From Trichopria drosophilae (Eukaryota > Arthropoda > Insecta > Hymenoptera > Diapriidae), in contig CM059586.1 in NCBI GenBank assembly GCA_030407085.1, positions 101,755,501-101,819,500 on the forward strand: a stretch of DNA of 64,000 nt, in the 5' to 3' direction. Below are positions 54,546 through 64,000 of the stretch, piece by piece. A program made the translations under genes and the position numbers. A model generated the notes under the pieces. That model worked only from the letters and a program-made list of their open reading frames with translations. It ran no database searches and was not told the origin of the DNA. Position 1 is the first letter of the stretch. Each line of letters opens with the position of its first letter.

Positions 54546-57500
54546 CCCTCAAAATTTTGTATTAGTTTACGCAAGCTAAAAGCCGTGACGTATTGAATAA
54601 TATCGAAATACATTAATCGCTAAACTCATGTATTTACTTCCACCAAATAAATGCCATTACCTTAACAAACGTATTTCGATTACATTGCGGCCGGTAATTA
54701 TTTTACGGTAAAACACTGTCCGGTCAGCTTTTTCGAAATTTGTTGTCACATCAACTTTAACGGCTCGTTGGATTTTTGGTACCCGACGCGCGTGATTTTA
54801 TGTGTTGCGTCACACGTAAATATATACGTCTACACGTAAATATATCGTGCTCGAACGAATTTCCCCAGGTGATGCGAAACTGCATTTTAATATGGTGATC
54901 CGAGCACACCCCCGATCGAATGTATCTAAATCGGGGTTAACCACGTCGGATTCTGTTTTCCCGTGAATCCCGATTCACTTGACATATATCACATAGTGGA
55001 ACGAGCGGTCTGCCGTGTCCATACACGGATCGTCGATTTCATCACAATCGATTTGCTTATTGCTTTTTATGTACGCAAGGGGCTGCGGTTTTTCCAGTAA
55101 TTATGAGAGCACTACAGTCAAAGACCTATTAATAATAAAATGTAATCATATACCATGTAGGTGTAAAGTGAAATTTCATACATGAAACGCATACCCAGTC
55201 TCAAAAATATCGCTCAATTTTCTTGCTCTCAGTTCATTTGACAATGATTGAATTATTCATGTTAAATTCAAACTGAGAAAGATGTTGGTTGACGATCCTT
55301 TCTTGAAAAGTCGGCGATGAACAAATCTTGCCTCTTTCAGAGTAGTGAATAAATAAGGACGATTTTCTGTTAAAGAGACGTATTATGATTTAATTTTCCG
55401 TCGTAATTTTTTCGCTATTCAAAACTCTCCCGGGATTAACCCAGTTTCTCATCAGCTACGTTCCGTTATAAATAAAGAATGCTCTTTTTCTAATGTTCGT
55501 CCTTTCCATTTCCTTATTATTTTCGCTCCAAGAGGGGCGAAACTCGATCAATTAGAAGAACACCTTCCCCTTCGACGTGTGTACCGTACGACACTGGGAG
55601 TAGATCAATTATTTGCGCTCGAAAGGTCAAGAGGGTGGAAGACCGGACGCGGTCAGAGACGGAGCCATAGCAAGACCGAGGTAAAATGGCAGATTAAGTG
55701 AGTGAGAGAGTGTAAAAGACAGGTTCAATGAAGGGGTGAGAAAGCGAGCGGAGGAAACGTAGAATCAATGAGAGTGCGAAAGAGATACACAAGTGAAGTT
55801 AGAGATGGGCATAGTCAAACAGAGCAAGAGAGAGAGAGAGAGCACAAAAAAGGAAACATCCAATTACATTAGAGCGCGCACGACTAGACGCGATGGCCAC
55901 GGGCGTTTCCTCTTAGCTCGCTGTAATCCGCAGCGGAAGGTCCGCAGGCCTTACGTTTCGTCTCGCGTAAACTAATTTCAACCTCAAGTTTCCGTTAGTG
56001 GGCCTCTCGTTAATTAAGCTGCGCACAGCGGCCGTTGTGAGTACAAGCAAAATGGGACGAGGGACGAGGAGTTAAAGGGACAGCGAATATTTGGTAAGGT
56101 GGTAAAAGCTTGCAAAAATAGAGAATAAGACCACCTTTTACCGACTAATTCGAAAATTTGTTACGTCAGCACCGGCAAGAGCTCTACTGAAAGTACTTTG
56201 TGTACGTCCGGTTGCACTACTGCGTGTACATTGGATGTAATATTGTACTCTAATTAAACATCTTTCCTCCATATTGTACTCGTAACGCCAAGACAGCCGA
56301 AAAGGATAACAAACTTGAAGACAGGCCAATTCAACTTGGGTACTGTGTGGTTGTTATTCCTTCCTCCAGTACTTGGCCAATTAGATTAAAAGGATAACAA
56401 TCTGCACGGTTATCGCAGATTATCCATAGTGTGTAAGTACCGTACTGACTCTCAAATACCTCGATCCTCAATTTCAATATATCTTTCTCCTTGAAGAATT
56501 CCAACATCTTCCAGTGTTTTCTTTTATCGCGGTAAAACACGCAAAGAACATTTGGTCTAACCTGACTTAAATTCTGATTCTTCCAAGCTGTCTAGTCGCT
56601 ATGACCGTAACCAAACGCGTCCATAAACAGTTGCGTCGTTGTGGTCTTTCAACCTTATAATTATCTAATATTCTTAAAACGCCAGTAAAACGACCGCTGC
56701 AAGTTCCTGTCTAGGATGACGGCAATGTATTGGAATTATGCCGCGTTTGAACTTTGATGAGTACAACACCAGGGTGGATAGTTAATGGCAGCGACACGCA
56801 CACGGACCCCCAAGAGGGAGTGGCCAGGCTCGGCTGTCGACTGCTCAGTCGATAATTACTTACTCCAGCTTAATGTGGCAAGCTTATCAAATTTTATGTC
56901 AAATATCGCTGTCATATAGATACGCGCCCAACATCGCCACGGTAAATGCTACACCGGCTGGCTCTGCGGTGTTAACACGTCGACCTGCGTGCCCATGCGG
57001 GACAACATAACAATTCCATAATATCCTCTCTTTCTCCCTATCTCTCGATGGCGTGCGATAAACGAGGCACGAATAAAATATCGAACAACTTTCGAGTGCC
57101 TCTCCGCGCGAAAACCTCTTTTCGTCGGTATTAACTAGTCACAATACGCAACGCACGCCGAGTGGAATATGTATAATCGAATTGCGTTATTATCGATGAT
57201 GCATTTAGCTATGACGTAGAGGCGACCAGGCGTTAAATATTTCATTTCACGATCCGTCGCTTCGTCGTTGCGCACAAATGTGTCACTCTTAAATACCGCA
57301 AGTCACGTTCTAATTCCCGTGCTTCTAATTTGATGTTTGACCATTGATTGTCGGCTTACCAAAAAAACAATCATTACGAGGGGTGGGATCTGGCACTTTT
57401 ATGGAGACTTAGCACATGTTTTAGGTCTAGTCCAGCTAAGAAAAGTTGTATAGGATATGATTTTAGTCTAATTTTATGGTCCAACACATATTTTGGGTAT

Positions 57501-58139
57501 AGACCCGTTATTTTGCACTTTCACCAAGAAAATTATCGATGAAACATTTTCAGGGAATTAAGAGACATAAAAAAGCTGAACATGAGGTTTGCGACCACGG
57601 TTTCAGTTGCGCATATTTTGGTATCATGAAAAACGTAAAATTTTTTTGTCATTACTACTTTGACATACGAATACTGTGAAAATTTGTTTTTTAATTCCAC
57701 GACCTGAATTTTGATGAATGCAGGAATTTTCATTGATACCAGCAATTTCTAGAGGTGCTCAATTCAAGTTTTAAAGGAGCATTGTAGCACCAATTACGCC
57801 TTTTGTTGTTTTTTAATTTTAGATCCACAAAACAATCACTAATAAAACAAAACTTATCGCGATTATTACATTTATTTTTTGAAAAAGTTGAACTAAAGTT
57901 TATTAACTTAGCACTATTTTAGCAGTAAAGTTTCAAATGGTATTGTGTATCAGGACTACTTTTAGAGGAATACAATAAATACACCTTGTATTTTATTTAT
58001 TAATACATCACCAAACGTTTAAAAACATGTTAAATTCTTGGCGTAAGTTAAAAAATTTAATGAAAAATTGTTCTAATGTTAAAACTCACATAATTCTATG
58101 AATTTTCATTCATTTTTGTCCAACAAGTGTTTTTGAAAC
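54546..58139. other. GC-richer, repeat-poor DNA, no recognised gene
   Basis: From about 54700 to 57330 the DNA is GC-richer with many CpG and TAATTA-type words (for example GTTAATTAAGCTGCG near 56010), suggestive of conserved non-coding DNA in composition only. A 20-bp direct duplication (ACACGTAAATATAT) lies at 54809 and 54832, and a short GA run at 55826-55843. The antisense frames at 56138-56540 are unrecognised. AT-rich after 57340. Confidence 0.4.
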
Positions 58140-58465
58140 CTCCGAAACCGACAAATTTGGGTAGAGTATGATGAAAACTAATACCTAATGGAAAATTCGA
58201 TTGTTTTATACTTTGAGAAAGTTTAAAAAATCGTTGTCAAAGTCGCGGATTATACATAGAAAAATGTTGGAAATCTAAGTAGTAACAGTTCGCACCTACT
58301 TCGAACAGCACACAGTGCGGCCTATTACTACTGAAATTACTGCTTTTTCCTATGTATAATCCGCCGCTTTAAAGGCGTTTTTTAAACTTTCCCAGATGAT
58401 AAAATGGAATTTTCCACTAGGTGTTAGTTCTCATCATACTCTACCCGAATTTGTTGGTTTCGGAG
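58140..58465. mobile_element. 326-bp foldback carrying one 59-bp family unit in its loop
   Basis: Ends CTCCGAAACCGACAAATTTG and, in complement, CTCCGAAACCAACAAATTCG. Complementarity continues through GTAGAGTATGATGA.AACTAA, GAAAGTTTAAAAAA and GCGGATTATACATAG. The loop contains TAAGTAGTAACAG (58276-58288) facing CTATTACTACTGA (58322-58334), exactly 59 bp, with a core close to the unit at 36706 (CGCA.CTACT.CGAACAGCACA). So a member of the array family sits alone inside a different palindrome. Confidence 0.8.
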
Positions 58466-59400
58466 ATTCCATCTCGAGGGCGGAAATCACCTATACTCGT
58501 GGGTATCCTCCTTTACTTTCAAAACATTACTTAGAAAAAATTCTCCAAGTTAAAATAATAACGAAGAAACCTTGTCAACGCTGAAAACAATGGGGAAAAA
58601 CTAAAAATCGTCAGTACTCTTAACAGTAGTCTCATATGTTTTCACTTCATAAAAATAAGGCATGGACGGTCAGAAAAGTAAACTGTCGTTTTTTATTTTT
58701 TATGTTGTGTATTATTGAAATATTTCGTCTAAGTTTTTATCATTATGGGGAAAGTAATGTACAGGGGATGCGCATATCGATTTCGCGGTTCATTGTTAAC
58801 CTGGAAATTAACTACGGAAACTCTCCATTCAAGTCTTACGAATTCCAAACGCTACGCTTTATACTAAGGAGAAACCATAATTTTACATAAAGTGCCCGGT
58901 ACGGTGTATCGCGAAGTTATGGGCATAACTTTCAACGCTGCTGAACTTGCGGAAATTACATAAATTTCATTAAAAGTTGTAGGATTGCTTTTTTCGATTT
59001 TTAGGAAAACGGCGTTTTTTTTATCACTTTGAACGAAACCATAAATCTATTTCGTATCTAGCCGAGCGTCGAAACGATTATTCAAACGCGCCGCTATCGG
59101 ACATCAGTTATGCTACGCACACGAACGATCATCCAAAAAAAGATGCCTTTAAAATCCTTTCGAAGATAACAGGCTTCCCTTTTGAATTGGCCGCTAGCGT
59201 ATAGCTAAAAGCTTCCGACTCCTCTAAATCCCGGCAGCGATTTGTTCGTACCGAATAGCGCATTCTGTAGCAAAATTGTGCAACGCGCGAACAACGGAAC
59301 TGCCGCAAAAATAAATATAGCGAATCTCGATGTCTCTCATTGTCTTCGCCGTTGCCAAGTTTCGTAACTTGATATAAAACTCGTTTCTCTTTATTTCCAG
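58466..59400. other. No gene seen upstream of the candidate exon
   Basis: GC content rises from about 59030. The polypyrimidine tract TTTCTCTTTATTTCCAG at 59384-59400 leads into the candidate microexon. The 154-residue antisense frame at 59224-59688 is the longest frame in the window; it is open because stops are rare on that strand here and shows no motif I know. Confidence 0.4.
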
Positions 59401-59439
59401 ATGCCGGAAGCCAATCCCGTGCAAGATGAACCTTATTGG
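59401..59439 (+). CDS. Candidate 39-nt microexon, protein unknown
   Basis: The acceptor TTTCTCTTTATTTCCAG is strong, and after 39 nt comes the near-consensus donor TGG|GTGAGT. The length is a multiple of 3. One open frame reads MPEANPVQDEPYW; a second frame is open too, while the third has a stop. No neighbouring exon is visible within the window, so introns on both sides would be long, as in insect neural genes with microexons. The EPYW ending loosely recalls the region before the first Ig domain of insect Dpr cell-surface proteins, which is not enough to name it. Confidence rests only on the paired splice signals. Confidence 0.35.
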
Positions 59440-60969
59440 GTGAGTTTCCAATTGTATCGTAATTAATAACATCGCGAAAGCGATCGCGACGCTTTCAAAA
59501 CACTGCTCGAACAACTGATATCTTACGACTTCGCGTCGTGGAAATAAAAAAGGAAGTTTACGATAAAGCGAAGGAAACGGAATAAGAACGCGCAAGCGTG
59601 TACATTTATACAATTTTATGTGCGGGGAACGATTCCCGGCACAAACTCCCGGAGTATTCTCGAGTAGATGAGTTTCAGTCCTTTTCAATTACAGGCATGA
59701 CATTGTATTGCGCGCTTAGGTTGTATCAGTATGACCCCGAGACGAATGAAACGGCGGGGCTTTAAAACTAGCGGGGGAAATAATTAAGAATTCGCAAAAT
59801 TAAAAATCTATCTCCCTCTACCGCGTTGGTGTACCTGGGCTTTCAACCCCCGTTACGGGAATTCGTTGTTTCTATATTCCCCCTTCGACGAGGGTAGGCA
59901 TTAACTCGACGATGAAGGAATTCTTTCCTGGTCACAAAACCCAACAATCTGCTTACGCTTTCATTAGTAACCCAATTTCATTGCCAAGGTTTACGCAATC
60001 TCGACGATATTAGTGGATACAATTTTGCGTAATCTAATAAATCCGACGAGATAAAATCGATGGTTTTGCAAACAGTGGTTGTTGAAGTTCTTTGTTCTAA
60101 TATAACGTAATCTGTAGTTATGATATAAAATAATGACGATCATAGGATACCCATCATAATCGGTATTATAACCACAGAGTGTGAATTTTTAACGTCGCGA
60201 AACTTGAAATGAAAAGCCGCCGGGAAATGTTTTAAGAGCAAGAAGGTAAACGGGAAAACCGCGCGTGCTCGCATTTTCTGTAGTTGAGTTAGGTGTGCAG
60301 CAGGACGTCGTAATTTCAATTAGCAAACACGATTACTAGGCAATTACCGACCAGCCGTCTAGTCGAGCAAGTGCTTTCGTCTCAGACACCCCGAGCGGCG
60401 CATAGCTACCGGGACATGAGACGCCTTCGCTCTTCGGGGGTGCTGTTTTTCCCCTCTCTATATTTTCCGTTACTTCCATATATCCTCACGATATCGGAAA
60501 ATTGTCTTCAAATTCGATATGGTTCTTTCCCTTGGCGTCAAAACAATGCAATTGTCGTATTCCGTCATTTGATCAAATTGTTTCGTAATTGTTTCCTAAC
60601 AGTCAATTAAGAAATGATCTGTACTCAATTATTTTTGATGTATATGTAGACTTTTTTTAAGTTAGTAGTTAGAAGGTGTAATTTTGGACTGGTTATAATT
60701 AATACTTCGCCTCATTTCAATTTGGAGATTCTTAAGTTACAAAACTTACCGACCCAAAACACAAATATTGCAATCTTTTGCAACCTGATAGACCGACCCC
60801 TAAAATATACAAACATAAACTCGGTTGATGTCTAAAATTCGGAACGATTTCATTGACACAACTGTAGTTCATGAATCGAAGAAAGTTGAATTTGTTGATC
60901 TTCGTCAGCTGACAATCATGAAACCGTTGACAAAGTTAATCCTGAAGATGGTTCTGCAGCTAAACATTT
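59440..60969. other. GC-richer to 60.5 kb, no recognised gene
   Basis: If the microexon is real this is intron. Frames at 60371-60610 and 60825-61016 have no known motif. Confidence 0.4.
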
Positions 60970-61560
60970 TTAACCCTTTGAAGCATACATTTTTGTTTAC
61001 AGGAAAAATGGCTTAATGCAGACAAAATTTCTGTGAAATAATTTTGTTTTCGAACTCGCTGATTACAAATCTGAACTCAGATTTTCAAAATTCAACATGG
61101 AGGATCCTAAAATAGCGGACCAATATGTTGAAAAGTTATTTGATTGATATGAAATTGGGTACTCGGGGTTGCTGATTACGAAGCTGACATCCGATTTTCA
61201 ACATTAACTTTTAGGAGATCATTTGCTGAATAAAATATGCTTACGACGCCCCGGCACTAATACAAAATCGCGACCAACTTCGCTTGCGAGATAAAGTTCC
61301 GCTGGCCACAGGAGCGCTCAGTTGTTTTTCAGAAATTGACATGATTTACGGTAGTTATGCAATCCAGCACCTCATGACGGCGAATCAATAATAATAACTT
61401 TATTTATTTTAGACTAACAATTTAGAACTAAACAACGAATACTTGTGAGTTTTAGAACCACGAATTATGAAATTTTAACATTCTAGTCCACCATTTTGGA
61501 TCCGCCATATTGAATTTTCAAAATTTGTTGTCGGATTCGTAATCAGCGAATAATCTAAAA
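60970..61560. mobile_element. TTAACCCTTTGA element, related to 23996-25242 and the 122-bp repeats
   Basis: It starts TTAACCCTTTGAAGCATACA and contains GCAGACAAAATTTCTGTG, both shared with the element at 23996. Two GCTGATTAC(A/G)A units follow, 113 bp apart (61058 and 61171), with ATTCAACATGGAGGATCC. An inverted unit at 61492-61560 (GGATCCGCCATATTGAATTT, GATTCGTAATCAGCGA) makes it a weak foldback. No right-hand GGGTTAA is found, so the right limit is a guess. Confidence 0.5.
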
Positions 61561-63088
61561 ACTCTATTATACCAAATTTTAAACGATTATCTTAAGAAAC
61601 AGCGTCAATAATGAATTCTTTCGAAAAAATGGTGATTTTTTCATGCTTGTTTATTTATACATCATAAACAAGAAACAATTATATCTTAATAACTGTTTTT
61701 ATTTATTCTTATATCAGTATAGTAACAGAAAATAGTAAAAACACCTATCTAAATGAGTTAACTGTAATTTAAATGAGCAAAAATCAAAGAAATCGAAGTG
61801 ATAACGTGGGTTACCACCATGCTTCTAAGGATTAATTGAAAAAGCACTTCATTATTTGTCTGTAGTAGTAGATTAGACTGTAAAGCAGCTGGCAATGACA
61901 AGATTTTAGACGGAATGACGTCAGGATTTTAGATATTGAAAGTAATTTACACAATAGAAGAGTGTCTGCGTCCTACTACCCTTCTCCCACTCTTCACTAA
62001 AATAAAGGAGGGCTCATTACTGATCATTTGCGATTTATCAGCAGACTTTATTACACCTGCAATGGTGTCCGAGTGATGATAAGCAGCCAAATTTGTATAT
62101 ATAAAAAATGCAACTTATTAATTAAACTTTATGAGATTGTATTTCATAACTGCACTTATGAATTTGATGTTACCGATAACAGATATAACAGTAGATCAAT
62201 TGCATTTTTCAAATGAATTTTCATATTTACACCCGAACAGATTTAATAAGCTTCCTCGAGTCACGGCTTAAAATCGAAGATTACTGTTCCCTTTTATTAC
62301 GCCGTCATCCCTCTACGATCCTTGGAATTCCGTCTTTATATCGTACTTTAAATCAGTAGATACCTGCTCTTCAGCAGTCTTCAGCAAACCTTAGAGCCTT
62401 GAGTTCCGCCTCATTGCCTCGTTTCCTCTATTCCTCCCGTAATTTCGAAGCGGCAAAAGTGCGCGAGTCGAATTACCAAAGGATGTCTTCGCAAATGATG
62501 CGAATACGATTCCACTACTTACCATGTCGGAAACAAGGCGAGAATCGCGTCTGTGTTAAATTTTTTTTTTATAATGTGTTTGAGCGCCGATCGATTTTGC
62601 AATGAATTTATATCAAAGTACGGAAAGTTTTCAGGAAAGGTCCTGACTATACTTATCGCGGAATCCTCAGAAAATGGCGTTCGAGTTTCTTTTGTTACTG
62701 GTACCGAAGCCGTTCGCGTTTAACGCCGGGCTTCAGGCGATGCTTAAATAAGCGTACTTGCAAAATGGGGCAAATAAATTGTTTACTATTTTGCAAGTGC
62801 ACTTGTGAAGTTTGAGTTGAAACATATTTCAATGTTCTTGCATAGTAACTCGTAATTATTACGCTACTCATTACGTCACTCTTCGTTTGTTTTCCGAGCA
62901 GAATGCAGACGTACGTATCTATTCGTACAGGGCAATGTACATTAAAATGCTAGTTTGTGAATATATTTCTTTGAAAATCGAACGAGTGCAGTGAAGTATC
63001 TAGTATTATCCTTCGTTAAATCATAAGAGTTGATGGTGAGTAGAATCCAAAACTATTCAAGATTCTCCGTTACTAAAGTATTTATGGG
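61561..63088. other. No gene seen
   Basis: AT-rich to 62230, then GC-richer to about 62740. A GTAAGT donor-like word on the minus strand near 62519 has no credible acceptor. Nothing else to report. Confidence 0.4.
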
Positions 63089-63435
63089 TTAACCCATTAG
63101 CGCAAAAAAACCGACTCAAAATGGCAGACATCAAGAAGCAAACTGTTACACCGACATTCGGAATTTCACAAAAATCGATGTATATAAGCTTCTTGATGTC
63201 CGCCATTTTGAGCCAGCCATTATGAATTTTGCAATCTTGACATCAAAGTCGTATTCAGTGACCCCAAAAAATGTACGGAAACCAACTGTCGTTTATATCG
63301 AACGTTCAGAAGATTGATTTGTCCAACTGGTTCGTTTGAAAAACATTATTTCTATGTTTAAACCGCCATATTGGATCAGCTGTTTTAAATTTTGCAATTC
63401 TGACTTCGGATTCGTAATCAGCGACCCTTAAAACT
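63089..63435. mobile_element. TTAACCCATTAGCGC element with inverted units
   Basis: It begins inside the palindrome GGGTTAACCC (63086-63095). CTCAAAATGGCAGACATCAAG (63117) is mirrored by TTGATGTCCGCCATTTTGAG (63192). A GATTCGTAATCAGCGACCC unit in complement lies at 63409, the same motif as the 53-kb repeats. A decayed member of the TTAA family group; right limit uncertain. Confidence 0.5.
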
Positions 63436-64000
63436 ATAGGGTACATAGTTTCCAGAAAGAAAAAGTTTGATTCTAACGGTTAAAATCGCGTAGGTCCAAA
63501 ATCGCACCACTGTTATGCCGTATGCGTTCATGGATTAAGTAGAACAGGTACGGTAATGATCAGTCAAGCGAAAATTTGATTTTAATTTAAAAATAAGCGA
63601 AATACGTGAACTATAAAATTATTTTAATATGTCCAAATGTCAATTGTTATGGTGATATTTGTCATCAGGAAGAACAAACCACTTGTTTCAATTTTTTTCT
63701 AGATGATGAAGGTTCATTTATTTTGGACTTAAAGCCGCACATTTTCAGGAAAATGCATGTTTCAATAGAATTGCATTACTGTGTAAATTCGAACCGCATA
63801 TCCACGTGAATGCAGTACGTGGCGATATCAGTAGAAACATACCGCGATGGTAACCCCAAGTACGAAAGTGATTAATATGCGACGGCTTGCTTGCATCGCG
63901 CACACGCGGATCTACCCATTCCTTACGCCTGATTCCACCGAATTCTACGTTGTATTCATTAACACCACATAGGACCCACTCTCCACGCCCTGTTATAAAT
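63436..64000. other. No gene seen
   Basis: Mixed composition, slightly GC-richer after 63780. Nothing supportable. Confidence 0.4.

Noticed and set aside
59224..59688. 154-residue minus-strand frame, the longest in the window
   Set aside because: Situated in a GC-richer stretch where stops are rare, no recognised motif, and it runs antisense to the better supported microexon.
62490..62560. Minus-strand ATG|GTAAGT donor-like site
   Set aside because: The putative acceptor upstream lacks a pyrimidine tract, and the implied 28-nt exon has no support.

Overview
The window looks like arthropod, probably insect, nuclear DNA. It is strongly AT-rich with scattered GC-richer islands. CpG is not obviously depleted. 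It has no bacterial-style gene packing and no open reading frame that I recognise as a host protein. The repeats (Penelope-like element, TTAA-flanked foldbacks, short palindromic transposons) suit an insect, and alternating AT-rich DNA and GC islands would fit a hymenopteran, but I cannot fix the species. The only host coding evidence is one candidate 39-nt microexon at 59401-59439 with strong splice sites, so the window may lie largely inside a long intron on the + strand. That is inference.

Layout. 0-6.4 kb: AT-rich DNA with a 286-bp tandem repeat (691-1350) and two diverged copies of a small palindromic element (2621-2790, 4894-5105). 6.4-12.4 kb: a dense transposon cluster. It holds a broken, partly inverted Penelope-like element ending in a GIY-YIG nuclease and a hammerhead-like motif, a 338-bp palindromic tandem repeat, an 842-bp TIR element, an adjacent 1.07-kb foldback with a 126-bp palindrome nested in one arm, a GC island, and a 1.1-kb TTAA-flanked foldback. 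13.5-20 kb: more foldbacks (13497-14560, 15821-17141, 17155-17572, 18967-19600) and an ACCAA microsatellite. 22-27.9 kb: a 162-bp-arm inverted pair carrying a tRNA-Lys-type primer binding site around a TTAA element, and another foldback. 29.9-37.1 kb: a foldback with tRNA A-box-like arms, a G-quadruplex motif and a palindromic array built on the 13-mer TAAGTAGTAACAG. 41.6-44.7 kb: nested MITEs and a three-monomer higher-order satellite interrupted by a 183-bp transposon with an 8-bp target duplication. 51.3-54.6 kb: a second array of the 13-mer family, interrupted by two large inverted-repeat elements. 58.1-58.5 kb: a foldback carrying one 59-bp unit of the same family. 55-64 kb: mostly GC-richer, repeat-poor DNA with the microexon and three or four TTAA-type repeat fragments.

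The most unusual signal is the TAAGTAGTAACAG family. Its 13-bp arms face each other around a 33-bp core in at least eight diverged units of exactly 59 bp, in both orientations and at two separate loci. Related 57-bp, 48-bp, 43-bp and 36-bp versions occur elsewhere. No operon-like cooperation between genes can be described; what cooperates here is layers of transposition, and several insertions can be ordered because one interrupts another.
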